A stretch of DNA of 64,000 bases from Neorhizobium huautlense. GTDB lineage: Bacteria; Pseudomonadota; Alphaproteobacteria; Rhizobiales; Rhizobiaceae. The first letter of the stretch is position 1; the number at the start of each line of letters is the position of its first letter. The stretch spans positions 186,001 through 250,000 of the forward strand of contig NZ_JAUSRF010000005.1 of the NCBI RefSeq assembly GCF_030811685.1. The letters are read 5' to 3'. Of the stretch, positions 53,782 through 62,719 are shown in pieces. A model generated the notes under the pieces. The model was given only the letters and a program-made list of their open reading frames with translations, did not search any database and had not been told where the DNA came from. The translations under genes and the position numbers were made by a program.

Positions 53782-54750
53782 TCAGATCCGGCTACCGTCG
53801 GTATCGTATGCAAAAAGCTCTTCCGGCGTCATGTGACGTTTCATGATACCCTGCGCATGCAGTTCACCGGCGAAGTCGTCGATCATCTTGCGGTTGACGG
53901 CAAAGCCGCTGGCATCCCAGCCCTTGGGCAGTTCGCGCGAGTTCTTGAGCACTTCGTCGAACATCCACGGCGTGGTCTCGGCATATTTGCGGCGCTTTTC
54001 CGTCCACATTTTTTGCGACTCGTCCACCAGACGGTTGACTTCGGCGATCACCCACGGATTTTCCGCAACGATCTCGGCCTTGATGCCGATCAGGTGCATG
54101 CCGGGAACATAACCGACCTCGTTGAAATAGCGCTGTTCCTCGCCACGGAAATCCGAAAGAACCTGGCGGTAAGGTGAGCCCGGCTCGAAATAACCGTTCG
54201 GCATGAACGGGGTGAAGATCGCATCCAGTCCACCTTCGCGCAAAAGATCCACCATCGGCTTTTCGCCGGGGCAGGCTTCGATCAGTCCTGGCTGGCCGAA
54301 ACCGTCCAGACGATCGGTGATCGGATGGGCTTCGGTCAGGCGACCGGCATACCACATGGCGTCCTTGACCTCGACACCTTCGCGGCGAATGGCGGCGCGT
54401 GTCCAGGTATTGCCACTGTCGCGCCAGCCGGTCACGCCGATACGCTTGCCTTTCAGCTGGCCGAGCGTGGTGATGTCACTGTCGGCCATGGTCATGATGC
54501 AGCGATGGCGAAAACCGCGCATGATGAAGTTGGGGATGCCGACGATCGTGTCATCACCGTCATGGCGAAGCTGGGTATAGCGGCTGAAGGAGATTTCGGC
54601 GGCGTCGTGGTCCGGGTCCTTGCCGAGATGGGAAACCAGCGTGCCGATGCGGTCGACCTGAAGGTCGAGCTTGTCGGAGGTGACGTCACCGAGAACCAGC
54701 GGCGTCATGTAGTCCCAGTCACGCAGTGCAATTCGAAGGCGCAGTGTCAT
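53782..54750 (-). CDS. NMT1/4,5-dihydroxyphthalate decarboxylase-like protein without signal peptide
   Basis: A 322-residue protein with the type-II periplasmic-binding fold of the NMT1/THI5 and Pht5-like groups: LVLGDVTSDKLDLQV at the N terminus, AAEISFSRYTQL, LKGKRIGVTGWRDSGNTWTR and a C-terminal helix region near FAVNRKMIDDFAGELHAQ. It begins directly with MTLRLRIALRDWDYMTPLV and has no signal peptide, so it should stay in the cytoplasm, unlike transport-binding homologues. It is the first gene after the divergent MocR regulator and 45 bases before the binding-protein gene, so it belongs to the same unit. It may be an enzyme acting on the imported compound. Substrate unknown. Confidence 0.72.
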   Translation of the reverse strand: MTLRLRIALRDWDYMTPLVLGDVTSDKLDLQVDRIGTLVSHLGKDPDHDAAEISFSRYTQLRHDGDDTIVGIPNFIMRGFRHRCIMTMADSDITTLGQLKGKRIGVTGWRDSGNTWTRAAIRREGVEVKDAMWYAGRLTEAHPITDRLDGFGQPGLIEACPGEKPMVDLLREGGLDAIFTPFMPNGYFEPGSPYRQVLSDFRGEEQRYFNEVGYVPGMHLIGIKAEIVAENPWVIAEVNRLVDESQKMWTEKRRKYAETTPWMFDEVLKNSRELPKGWDASGFAVNRKMIDDFAGELHAQGIMKRHMTPEELFAYDTDGSRI

Positions 54751-54791
54751 TTGTGCTACTCATTCAGAAAATGCTGATGGACTGAGATTAA

Positions 54792-54837
54792 AATGTTCAT
54801 TTTGAAATGATCAAATGTTATTACGTTATTGAACATT
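54792..54837. promoter_or_regulatory. Candidate MocR operator in the divergent intergenic region
   Basis: AATGTTCA (54792-54799) and its exact inverted copy TGAACATT (54830-54837) flank an internal palindrome TCATTT-TG-AAATGA (54797-54810) and a direct AAATG repeat. The cluster lies between the NMT1-like gene and the MocR gene, a typical position for autoregulation and control of the divergent import operon. Confidence 0.45.
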
Positions 54838-54852
54838 AAATTTGGTGAAAGA

Positions 54853-56181
54853 ATGAACGACGCTTACGATTCGAACTGGTTTGCACAAAAATTGAGCGAT
54901 CGTACAATTCGCGGAATCGCGTTGGAAACCAGTGCCTTGATCCGTGCCGGTGCGTTGCCGGTAGGGGCAAAGCTGCCTCCAATTCGGGATCTCGCTTTTT
55001 CGCTCGGCGTCAGCCCCGCGACGATTTCCGAGGCCTGGAGCGAGCTTCGCAAGCAGAAAATCATCACTGGCCGAGGTCGAAACGGTACCTGGGTAAGCGG
55101 CGACCGTTTCATCGCCAAGCCGGAACGATTGGCGAGTTCCGGTCGCTACGGCCCCGATGCGCTCGATCTGACCATGGCCGTGCCGGATCAAAAACTGCTT
55201 CCGCCGCTGGAAAAGGCGCTGATCTATGGTGCCTCGGCGGACGATCTCAACAGCTATGAGCGCAGCCGCATCCTCCCGGAACTGGAAATGGAAGTGCGCA
55301 GGACATGGCCATACGAGGCGGAGGCATTCCTGACCATGAACGGCGGTTACAACGCCGTCTATACCGCCATCCATGCGCTGGTGACGCCGGGTGCACCCGT
55401 CGCCATCGAGGAGCCGACGGCCATGCGCCTTCTCGATATTCTCGAACATCTCGGCGCCCATATCATTCCGGTGAAATGCGATCAGGACGGGCCTATCCCA
55501 TCGTCACTTCAGGAGGCGATGCGCTACAAGCCGGTGGTCTTCCTGTTTCAACCGCGCCTGCATTCTGTGACGGGTCGCACCGTCACCTCCGGGCGGATGT
55601 GGGAACTGGCGGACATCTTGCGCGGCAGCGATACTCTCATCATCGAGGATGACGGTGTCGCCGATATCGCCGAAAGCGGACGGCATTCGCTGGGGCAGGA
55701 GTTTCCCGATCGCGTCATCCACATCATGTCGTTTTCGAAAACCCATGGCCCGGATCTGCGTCTGGCCGTTTTGTCCAGCACGAAGGCGATTGTCGAGCAA
55801 ATCCAGTCCTATCGCAGTTTCAGTGCCGCCTGGACGAGCCGCATCCTGCAGGCGGCCGGCGCCTGGTTGCTGCGTGATGAGGCCACGCAAGCCATCGTCC
55901 GTAATGCCCGCGCCATCTACAAGACGCGGCGTGATGGCCTGACGGAACGACTGACGGCCCGCGGCGTCACGGCCACGGTCGGCAGCGGCCTGTGCGCCTG
56001 GGTTACGGTTGAAAGTGAACCTTTCGCAATGGTCACGCTTGCCGCCCGCGGCATCGCTGTCCAACCCGGCAACAAGTTCTCGTTTTTACAGAGTCATCAC
56101 CTGCGCGTGGCGACGAGCACGCTCGAGGATCGCGCAGACGAGGTGGCGGAGGCAATTGCGCTGGCGGCAGCGGGCGGGTGA
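54853..56181 (+). CDS. MocR-family regulator (GntR winged helix plus aminotransferase-like domain)
   Basis: A 442-residue regulator from ATG 54853; an in-frame TTG at 54829 is a weaker alternative. The N-terminal GntR winged helix is clear (GALPVGAKLPPIRDLAFSLG, VSPATISEAWSELRKQKII). The rest is a fold-type-I aminotransferase domain: MNGGYNAVYTAIHALVTPG, LIIEDDGVADIAES with the PLP-binding Asp, and SFSKTHGPDLRLAVLS with the PLP Lys. MocR proteins sense PLP or PLP-amino acid adducts and regulate amino-compound metabolism. It diverges from the import operon, its probable target, and converges on the DMGDH-like oxidase gene. Confidence 0.9.
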   Translation: MNDAYDSNWFAQKLSDRTIRGIALETSALIRAGALPVGAKLPPIRDLAFSLGVSPATISEAWSELRKQKIITGRGRNGTWVSGDRFIAKPERLASSGRYGPDALDLTMAVPDQKLLPPLEKALIYGASADDLNSYERSRILPELEMEVRRTWPYEAEAFLTMNGGYNAVYTAIHALVTPGAPVAIEEPTAMRLLDILEHLGAHIIPVKCDQDGPIPSSLQEAMRYKPVVFLFQPRLHSVTGRTVTSGRMWELADILRGSDTLIIEDDGVADIAESGRHSLGQEFPDRVIHIMSFSKTHGPDLRLAVLSSTKAIVEQIQSYRSFSAAWTSRILQAAGAWLLRDEATQAIVRNARAIYKTRRDGLTERLTARGVTATVGSGLCAWVTVESEPFAMVTLAARGIAVQPGNKFSFLQSHHLRVATSTLEDRADEVAEAIALAAAGG

Positions 56182-56194
56182 GGGGACGCTTGTT

Positions 56195-56222
56195 CCCTTC
56201 TCCCCGCCTGCGGGGAGAAGGG
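56195..56222. repeat. Rhizobial-type intergenic palindrome, likely bidirectional terminator
   Basis: CCCTTCTCCCCGC (56195-56207) and GCGGGGAGAAGGG (56210-56222) are a perfect 13-bp inverted repeat with a two-base gap. This CTTCTCCCC-type palindrome is familiar as a dispersed intergenic element in rhizobial genomes. It lies between two convergent genes, where it could stop transcription from both sides. Confidence 0.7.
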
Positions 56223-56237
56223 AGCCGATCGCTCCGG

Positions 56238-58799
56238 TCAACTCCGCGGCTTCAGGTTCTCCGGATCGTAGAGCGGCTTGTAACCAACACTCACCACTTC
56301 CACCGGATATGTCTCGGCAAAATATTCGACATTCAGCTTGCGGCCGACCTGGGCATGCGACCACGGCAGATAGGCGAGCGCGATGTTCTTGCCCACCGTC
56401 GGGCCGTAAGCGATCGAGGTCGTGTAGGAGCGACGGCCCAGTTCATCGACCAGAACCGCACCCGTTTCCGGGTCCATGACCGGCAGGTTGCCGACCGGAT
56501 AACGTTTGACGCCCGCCGCATCGGTGTTTTCGGTCATGACCAGCGTGCACAGCATGGCGGGCTGGTGTTCGCGCGCCTTGTATTCGAGATGTTTCTGTTT
56601 GCCTCGGAAATCCGCTTCTTTGACTTTCGGGCGCGCCAGATCTGCTTCGATCAGGTTGTATTGGGTCAGCAGATCGCCGTTCTGAAGGCGCAGAGACTTT
56701 TCCATGCGGCGCGAGTTGGCATAGGTCTCGACGCCGAAAGCCATCACGCCTGTCGCGCGCAAAGCGTCCCAGACAGCGAGTCCGTCCTCGTATTTCATAT
56801 GCAGTTCCCAGCCCTGCTCACCGACATAGGAAATGCGGAAGGCGGAGACAGATTTGCCGGCGATTTCGATCGGCTTGATGGCCGCGAAGGCGAAGTTTTC
56901 AATGTTCAGGCCGTCCGGGTCTGCCACCACCTTTTTCAGCGTTTCGCGGGCATTCGGACCCCAGATGCCTATTGTAATGAACTTTTCCGAAACGTCGGTA
57001 ATGGTGACATCGAGGCCACGATCCTCGGCCACACGCTTCATGTAATGGTAATCGCGCGGGCCGGCATCGGCACCATTCACGAGGCGACCGCGATCTTCCA
57101 TGCGGAAAACGGTGAAGTCGGCGCGCACCATGCCCTCGTCATCGAGGAAGTGGGTGTATATGCCCTTGCCGATATTGCCGTCGCCGCCGATCTTTGCCGC
57201 GCAGAGCCATTCCAGAAGTTCGACATGATCCGGCCCTCCGATATCGACCATGTGGAAGTGGCTGAGATTGACGATGCCGCAATCCTCGCTCATCGCCAGA
57301 TGTTCGGCATTCGAGACGCGCCAGAAATGGCGGCTGTCCCATTCGTTTTCGCGCTCCGGCACCTGATTGCCGTATTTTTCGAGAAGATGCTCGTTGGCGG
57401 CGTAACCGTGGGCACGCTCCCAGCCGCCAAGCTCCATGAAATAACCGCCGAGTTCCTTTTCGCGCTCGTGGAACGGCGACTTTTTGGCACCGCGACCGGT
57501 CGCATAAGGTTCGCGCGGATGCACGGCCGGGAAGTAAATCTTCTGGGCTGCCTCATAGGTGCGACCTTCGATGAACTTTTCTTCCAGCTGGTGCGGATAG
57601 AAACGCGCGTAATCGATGGAGTTGTGGTCCACCTCGGTGCGGCCGTCGGTCATCCAGTCGGCGATCAGTTTTCCGTAGGCCGGGCCGTCCTTGACCCAGA
57701 TGGCCACGCAATACCAGAGCCCGCGCACCTTCTGGCTTTCGCCGCAGGAAGCGCCGCCGCCGGCCGACACCTGCAGCAGACCGTTGAAGGAATGGCCTTC
57801 GTTATAACCCAGTTCGCCGAGAATAGGCGTCAGTTCGATCGCCTTTTCCAGCGGCTCGAGGATCTGCTCCATGTCAAGGTCGCGCTGCGAGGGTGACAGG
57901 CGTGCCTCGTGTTTTTCGAGGATGTCGCGCGGGTGGCAGAGGCGTGGATTGGTGGTCTCGTAATACCCCCACTCGATCTGGCCGCCCTCGGTCGTTTTCG
58001 GGTCGCCGGTATCGCGCATATAGGCCGAATTGCCCTGGTCGCGCAGCAGCGGAAAACCGATCTCCTTGCCGGTGCCTTCGAACTCGTTATAGGGGCCAAA
58101 AAAGGTCAGCGGATGATCGACCGGCATGACGGGAAGGTCTTCTCCCACCATTTCGGCGATCAGGCGGCCCCAGATACCGGCACAGACGATGACGTGATCG
58201 GCCATGATCGTGCCGCGATGGGTGACGACACCCTTGATGCGGCCGCCTTCGACGATGAGAGATGTCGCCGGCGTATTGCCGAACACTTTTAGCTTGCCCG
58301 CCTTTTCACCGGCATCGACCAGCTTGCCGGCAACCGTCTGGCTGCGCGGAATGACGAGGCCTGCGTCGGGATCGAACATGCCGCCCTGAACCTGATCCTC
58401 CTCGATCAGCGGGAACATCTCCTTGATCTCGGCAGGAGTGACGAGGCGCACATTGGTGCCAAAGGCCTTGCCCGAGGTGACCTTGCGCTTGATCTCCTCC
58501 ATCCAGGTGTCGTCGCCGGTGCGCGCCACTTCCAGACCGCCGATACGGGCGTAGTGGCCCATCTTTTCGTAGAAGTCGATCGAATACTGGGTGGTCCAGA
58601 CCGACAGGTAATCGTGGCTTGTGGTGTAGCAGAAGTCCGAAGCGTGGGCAGTGGAGCCGATATCGGTCGGGATGCCCGACTTGTCGATGCCGACGATGTC
58701 GTCCCAGCCGCGCTCGATCAGGTGGTGGGCGATCGAGGCGCCGACGATGCCGCCGAGCCCGATGATGACGACTTTAGCCTTGCCCGGAAATTCTGCCAT
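56238..58799 (-). CDS. FAD-dependent oxidoreductase with GcvT domains (dimethylglycine/sarcosine dehydrogenase-like)
   Basis: An 853-residue two-module enzyme. The N-terminal half is a DAO-type FAD domain: dinucleotide motif VIIGLGGIVGASIAHHL, GSTAHASDF in the region where family members often carry covalent FAD, DPDAGLVIPRSQTVAGKLV, and VIVCAGIWGRLIAEM. The C-terminal half is an aminomethyltransferase (GcvT and GcvT-C): YVGEQGWELHMKYEDGLAVW, GVETYANSRRMEKSLRL and the final barrel. In relatives the first module demethylates an N-methyl amino acid and the second transfers the one-carbon unit to tetrahydrofolate. It lies next to the MocR/import locus, hinting at an N-methylated substrate. No signal peptide, so cytoplasmic. 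Confidence 0.88.
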   Translation of the reverse strand: MAEFPGKAKVVIIGLGGIVGASIAHHLIERGWDDIVGIDKSGIPTDIGSTAHASDFCYTTSHDYLSVWTTQYSIDFYEKMGHYARIGGLEVARTGDDTWMEEIKRKVTSGKAFGTNVRLVTPAEIKEMFPLIEEDQVQGGMFDPDAGLVIPRSQTVAGKLVDAGEKAGKLKVFGNTPATSLIVEGGRIKGVVTHRGTIMADHVIVCAGIWGRLIAEMVGEDLPVMPVDHPLTFFGPYNEFEGTGKEIGFPLLRDQGNSAYMRDTGDPKTTEGGQIEWGYYETTNPRLCHPRDILEKHEARLSPSQRDLDMEQILEPLEKAIELTPILGELGYNEGHSFNGLLQVSAGGGASCGESQKVRGLWYCVAIWVKDGPAYGKLIADWMTDGRTEVDHNSIDYARFYPHQLEEKFIEGRTYEAAQKIYFPAVHPREPYATGRGAKKSPFHEREKELGGYFMELGGWERAHGYAANEHLLEKYGNQVPERENEWDSRHFWRVSNAEHLAMSEDCGIVNLSHFHMVDIGGPDHVELLEWLCAAKIGGDGNIGKGIYTHFLDDEGMVRADFTVFRMEDRGRLVNGADAGPRDYHYMKRVAEDRGLDVTITDVSEKFITIGIWGPNARETLKKVVADPDGLNIENFAFAAIKPIEIAGKSVSAFRISYVGEQGWELHMKYEDGLAVWDALRATGVMAFGVETYANSRRMEKSLRLQNGDLLTQYNLIEADLARPKVKEADFRGKQKHLEYKAREHQPAMLCTLVMTENTDAAGVKRYPVGNLPVMDPETGAVLVDELGRRSYTTSIAYGPTVGKNIALAYLPWSHAQVGRKLNVEYFAETYPVEVVSVGYKPLYDPENLKPRS

Positions 58800-58927
58800 A
58801 ACATGCCTCGTGCTTCGAAATGTCGGGCGATCTTATGAGGAGTAACATGCGCCACCTCTTCAGAATACGACATGCACGAACAACGATGCGCCATGGCGAT
58901 CAGCGCAGGCAATGTCGCAAACGAAAA

Positions 58928-58949
58928 CGGCCGGGTGTTGGCCCGACCG
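58928..58949 (-). terminator. Probable terminator after the WecG-type gene
   Basis: On the minus strand CGGTCGGG (58949-58942) pairs with CCCGGCCG (58935-58928), with one G-U wobble, followed by TTTTCGTTT. It is 33 bases after the stop. The rest of the 58800-58981 gap shows no gene. Confidence 0.6.
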
Positions 58950-58981
58950 TCCGATGGCTGTGATGATTTGTGCGTAGCGCC

Positions 58982-59854
58982 TCAGGAGGCGCGTCTCTTT
59001 TCGATTTCCGCCTGCTGTTGCACGATGACCGGGTCCTCTGAGCCGGCGATCGGCTTGCCGGCGAGGTCGCGAATGATCGCGGTCACGAAGGGCCAGGAGA
59101 AGATGAAATAACGCTTGGCCAGACGCTTTGGCTCGCTCGCCACGCGCCATAAAAATTCCAGCCCGATCTTCGAGACGATTTTGGGCGCACGACGTTTGGT
59201 GCCGGCGTAAAACTGCAGCGCCGCGCCAAACGCCAGACCATAGCAATCCGGCATTTCATGGCGATGCTGCGACATCCATTTTTCCGATTTCGGCGCGCCG
59301 AGCCCGAGGAAGAGATGGGTCGTCTGCTGTTTGCGGGCAAGCGAGGTCAGCCAGGTGCCGAAGGCCTCGTTCTTTTCAAAGCCCATCGGCGCGGTGATCG
59401 ACAGATGATCGGTAAAGCCGAGTTCGCGCACGCGCTCGTTCAGCTTGATCGCCGTTTCCTCGTCGGCGCAGACGAAGAGCAGGCGATGCCGGTCAGGTGA
59501 AAGCTTGTTCAGCAGTTTCGGAAACAGGTCGGAGCCGGTCAGGCGGCCGGGAATCGGCGCGCCGCGCAGCCGGGCATAGATCAGCACCGGCATGCCATCG
59601 ACCACGGCCTTCCACGAGGAGCGATAGGCTTCGCGGAATTCCGCATCCTGGGTCAGGCGAACGATATGGTCGACATTGGCGGTGACGAGCAGTTGCAGGC
59701 CTTCGCCTCGCGGAGCAGGCGCTGAAAGCGCCGCCAGCATGACCTCCTCGTTCCAGGTGGAAAACTTGAAGCCGAGCAGAGTATGTTCTGCGTATTTGTC
59801 GCTGTTATCGTTGCCCCATTGCGATGGGACGCCGCGGGGCGAAAGCTCTGTCAT
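58982..59854 (-). CDS. WecG/TagA/CpsF-family glycosyltransferase
   Basis: A 290-residue GT26-type enzyme: LLVTANVDHIVRLTQDAEFR, WKAVVDGMPVLIYARL with the conserved Asp, GRLTGSDLFPKLL, RLLFVCADEETAIKL, THLFLGLGAPKSEKWM and GLAFGAALQFYAGTKRRAP. Members transfer ManNAc, its uronate or glucose onto lipid-linked sugars during surface polysaccharide synthesis at the inner face of the membrane. The gene overlaps the end of the O-antigen ligase-like gene by 50 bases in another frame, so the two are co-expressed. A GGGA site eight bases upstream supports ATG 59854. Confidence 0.9.
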   Translation of the reverse strand: MTELSPRGVPSQWGNDNSDKYAEHTLLGFKFSTWNEEVMLAALSAPAPRGEGLQLLVTANVDHIVRLTQDAEFREAYRSSWKAVVDGMPVLIYARLRGAPIPGRLTGSDLFPKLLNKLSPDRHRLLFVCADEETAIKLNERVRELGFTDHLSITAPMGFEKNEAFGTWLTSLARKQQTTHLFLGLGAPKSEKWMSQHRHEMPDCYGLAFGAALQFYAGTKRRAPKIVSKIGLEFLWRVASEPKRLAKRYFIFSWPFVTAIIRDLAGKPIAGSEDPVIVQQQAEIEKRRAS

Positions 59855-61199
59855 GAACTGTCCCTTGCTCCGTATCTCTGACGATGCTGCAGCGGGCCTG
59901 GTAAGCCAAGCCGAACATTGCTGCGGACAACGTGAACCAAAATGGGCCGGATCGCGCCAAGAAGACGCTTTCCAAGCAGGCCAGGAAGATACCGTAGAGC
60001 CAAACTCTTAAGAACAGCCGGGAAATATTGTTAGAATTGTTTCGATCGCTTTGAATATTAAAGCTTCTTAGCGGGACGTAAAGTAGACAAAATATCAGAA
60101 TAAGTAGCCCTGGTAATCCCATGTTAACCATGGCGTCTACATAGGCGTTGTGCGCATCTACTGCTCTTACGGCCCAGGTGAAGGCGCCGAGGTCACTGTT
60201 CACCAGCGTGTTAGTACCCCAGAAACTATCAAACCCATATCCGAAAACGGGGTTTTCGCCGATTGCTGCAAGTGCGAGATTCCAGATGTCGGCGCGTGCG
60301 GTAAAGGTCGCGTCGATGCCGAGCGAGGTCACGAAATCGCGCACTGCCGGCAGGGCAACCACCCCGACAGTGGAAAAGTTGATGAGGCCCACGCCCCCGA
60401 AAACGATGAGGGGACGCGCCCAGCGAAACCGTTCGAAGATGAAGGCAAGAACAAGGATGACCGGCATCAGCGCCGTCGAGGTCTTGGCGCCTGTCTTGAG
60501 AAGGAAGAAGGCGCTTGCGGCGAAGATGAGAAGCCCGATCACGCGCGACCATGACCGTGCCAGATAGAGCCCGAAAAAGCAGAACATCGCCATGACGCCG
60601 CCCGCTTCGTTCTTCTGGACGTAAAGCCCGCGCCACAGGCCGGCATGTTCCGGCTCCAGAAAATCGTTGGGCTGGTGAACCGAGAGATAGGGCACGAAGA
60701 TCACGCCGAAATAACAAAGCCCCAGCACGATCAGCACGCTCTTGCCCAGCAGCCGCGCAAATTCCTCCTCGCTTGCCGGCAGGAGAAGCAGAATGCCCGC
60801 GCTGAGCGTGACCATGATGGCAATGATCGAACGTTTCAGCGCGCCGGCGGGATCGACGGAGAGAATGGCGGTCAGCAGCAGCCAGAAGAACAGCGTGCCG
60901 AACACGATGCGCGGCTGCAGCACCAGTTTGCGCGCCTGCGCATTGGTCGCGGCAAAGGCGACCAGCATCAGCGTCAAAAGCACCATGATGCCCTGCGTCC
61001 AGCCCGGCGGCTTTGATGTCGATGGATCGACACTCAGGTCGGTAAACGGCGTCAGCGTCACCCAGTAGAGCAGGAAAACGCCGATGAACAGCAGCCGCGC
61101 GGCAAGGCTTGCCCGCGGGGCGGCCGGTCTGCCGGTGGCGATTTCGCTGTCTGTCGGCACTGTGCTGAACTCCGTCTGGTTTTCACCCTCGCCGGGCAC
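59805..61199 (-). CDS. O-antigen ligase/polymerase family membrane protein
   Basis: A 464-residue multi-pass protein with about a dozen hydrophobic segments, for example LLFIGVFLLYWVTLTPF and IIAIMVTLSAGILLLL. The large periplasmic loop and Wzy_C-type core contain FFLLKTGAKTSTALMPVIL, NPVFGYGFDSFWG and DAHNAYVDAMVNMGLPGLLI, typical of exopolysaccharide polymerases and O-antigen ligases. The likely start is GTG 61199; upstream is the 476-base gap holding the RIME element. The C-terminal 16 codons overlap the WecG-type gene. The product would polymerise or ligate surface sugar units in the periplasm. Confidence 0.85.
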   Translation of the reverse strand: MPGEGENQTEFSTVPTDSEIATGRPAAPRASLAARLLFIGVFLLYWVTLTPFTDLSVDPSTSKPPGWTQGIMVLLTLMLVAFAATNAQARKLVLQPRIVFGTLFFWLLLTAILSVDPAGALKRSIIAIMVTLSAGILLLLPASEEEFARLLGKSVLIVLGLCYFGVIFVPYLSVHQPNDFLEPEHAGLWRGLYVQKNEAGGVMAMFCFFGLYLARSWSRVIGLLIFAASAFFLLKTGAKTSTALMPVILVLAFIFERFRWARPLIVFGGVGLINFSTVGVVALPAVRDFVTSLGIDATFTARADIWNLALAAIGENPVFGYGFDSFWGTNTLVNSDLGAFTWAVRAVDAHNAYVDAMVNMGLPGLLILIFCLLYVPLRSFNIQSDRNNSNNISRLFLRVWLYGIFLACLESVFLARSGPFWFTLSAAMFGLAYQARCSIVRDTEQGTVHDRAFAPRRPIAMGQR

Positions 61200-61675
61200 C
61201 TTTCCGTCAGTCTGATTAGATTAGCGATGTCGCATTAAGAATTTGCCAAGGCTGGTTGGTTGCGGTTTGCGGCGGCTTAACCACGAAGGGGGATGTGTCG
61301 GCGCGGGGCGCGGGTTTCATGTATCCTGTGGGCCATATCTGTTGCGCCAGAAGGGTGAGACGCTTGAAGTTTTTGTCGTTTTTCACCGGTTTGGCCACGT
61401 GGACGGGTTTTGGCAGTGGGGCTTGCTATAACTTCCCGGAAATCTCATTTTTAAAGGCTTATCAATCTCGTTTGGATTTAGAACGGCACGCCCAGCTGAT
61501 CTCCCCCCTTGAGGGGGAGATGCCCGGCAGGGCAGAGGGGGGTAGTCCTGGCGCAAATGCCGATTTCGCCCCATCTGCCGCACCGTTGCTTCCCCCCCTC
61601 TGTCACCTTTCGGTGACATCTCCCCCTCAAGGGGGGAGATCATCGGGAGCAAGCCGCACCTTCGACATATGTCCA
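61200..61675. other. Intergenic region with RIME element between polysaccharide genes
   Basis: This 476-base gap between the divergent O-antigen ligase-like and GH5 genes holds the 144-bp mosaic element at 61498-61641. An open frame runs through the gap and into the glycanase, but its translation includes the element and lacks protein character. I see no separate gene, and no strong promoter in the first 250 bases. Confidence 0.6.
61498..61641. repeat. RIME-like rhizobial intergenic mosaic element
   Basis: The ends, 61498-61521 and 61618-61641, are exact inverted copies of each other (24 bases), and each is itself nearly palindromic (CTCCCCC...GGGGGAG). Inside them GCAGAGGGGGG and CCCCCCTCTGTCA form a further inverted pair around an unstructured centre. 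This matches the Rhizobium-specific intergenic mosaic elements, non-coding and probably mobilised in trans. Confidence 0.8.
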
Positions 61676-62719
61676 TTGAAAGCCACGCTCCTCGCTCTCA
61701 CTCTTCTCCTCGTCGCTACCCCTGCTGCCGCCCAATCGCCGCGCACAGCCGAAGAGCAGACGGTAGCGCTTGGTCGTGGAGTCAATTTCGGTGGCATTCT
61801 GGAAGCGCCCGATGCCGTCGATCGCGCAAAACACCTTGATCGCTCACTCTTCAAGGCCGTCAGGCAAGGCGGGTTTGCCACTGTTCGCTTGCCGGTGCGC
61901 TTCAGCAATCACGCGGGCCTGACAGCGCCTTATGCGCTGGACGAAGGTTTTATGCGCCATGTCGATGAGGCCGTGAAATCGGCGCTGGCGGAAGATCTCA
62001 CCATCATCATCGATTTTCACCATTACCGGCAGATGGATGGCGATCCGCTGGATGCGGGCGAAGGTCGCGCCGACTTGTCCGACGATGGCCTGCGCGAACG
62101 CTTCAGGCTGATCTGGCAGCAGATCGCCGAACGTTATCGTTCCGAGCCGGTCGAAAAGGTGCTGTTCGAGATTTACAACGAACCGCACGGAAAGACCGAC
62201 GGCGATGTCTGGAACCAGCTGGTCGCAGACACGCTCGCCGTGATCCGCAAAAGCAATCCGGATCGTTTTGTCATCGTCGATGCCGGCAACTGGGCCACCG
62301 CCTGGGGGCTGGAAACGCTGGAACTGCCGCAAGACGATCGCCGGTTGATCGTGTCCGTCCACAATTATGCGCCGTTCGAATTCACCATGCAGGGCGCAAG
62401 CTGGATCGAAAACTCGGCCGGCTGGGTCGGCACACCCTGCTGCTCCAAGGCGCAGATCGCAAAGATCAACGAGCCGCTCGATATCGCACTCGAATGGTCA
62501 CGTGACTATAATCGTCCGATCTTTCTGGGCGAATTCGGCGCCAATTCGATCGCCGGTTATGAAGACCGCGTGCGTTATGCCCGCATCATGCGTGACGAAG
62601 CGGAAAAGCGCGGTTTCAGTTGGGCCTGGTGGGATTTTTCATCCGACGAATTCGGCCCGTGGGATTATCTGGCTAAAAAATGGCGCGTCGAACTGCGCGA
62701 CGCGCTCACCGGCAAATAA
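61676..62719 (+). CDS. Secreted glycoside hydrolase family 5 (endoglucanase-like)
   Basis: A 347-residue GH5 enzyme. The usable start is TTG 61676, since it gives a clean signal peptide (MKATLLALTLLLVATPAAA, then QSPR); no ATG is available in frame after the RIME element. The TIM-barrel landmarks are GRGVNFGGILEAP, DLTIIIDFHHYRQ, VLFEIYNEPHG with the acid/base Glu, VSVHNYAPFEF and RPIFLGEFGANSI with the nucleophile Glu. It should hydrolyse beta-glucans in the periplasm or outside the cell. In a polysaccharide locus this suggests trimming or recycling of the polymer made here. The ribosome-binding site is poor, so expression may be low. It ends against the convergent deacetylase stop without a gap. 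Confidence 0.85.
   Translation: MKATLLALTLLLVATPAAAQSPRTAEEQTVALGRGVNFGGILEAPDAVDRAKHLDRSLFKAVRQGGFATVRLPVRFSNHAGLTAPYALDEGFMRHVDEAVKSALAEDLTIIIDFHHYRQMDGDPLDAGEGRADLSDDGLRERFRLIWQQIAERYRSEPVEKVLFEIYNEPHGKTDGDVWNQLVADTLAVIRKSNPDRFVIVDAGNWATAWGLETLELPQDDRRLIVSVHNYAPFEFTMQGASWIENSAGWVGTPCCSKAQIAKINEPLDIALEWSRDYNRPIFLGEFGANSIAGYEDRVRYARIMRDEAEKRGFSWAWWDFSSDEFGPWDYLAKKWRVELRDALTGK

Noticed and set aside
61256..61675. N-terminal extension of the GH5 gene to an upstream start
   Set aside because: It would translate through the RIME element and bury the signal peptide internally.
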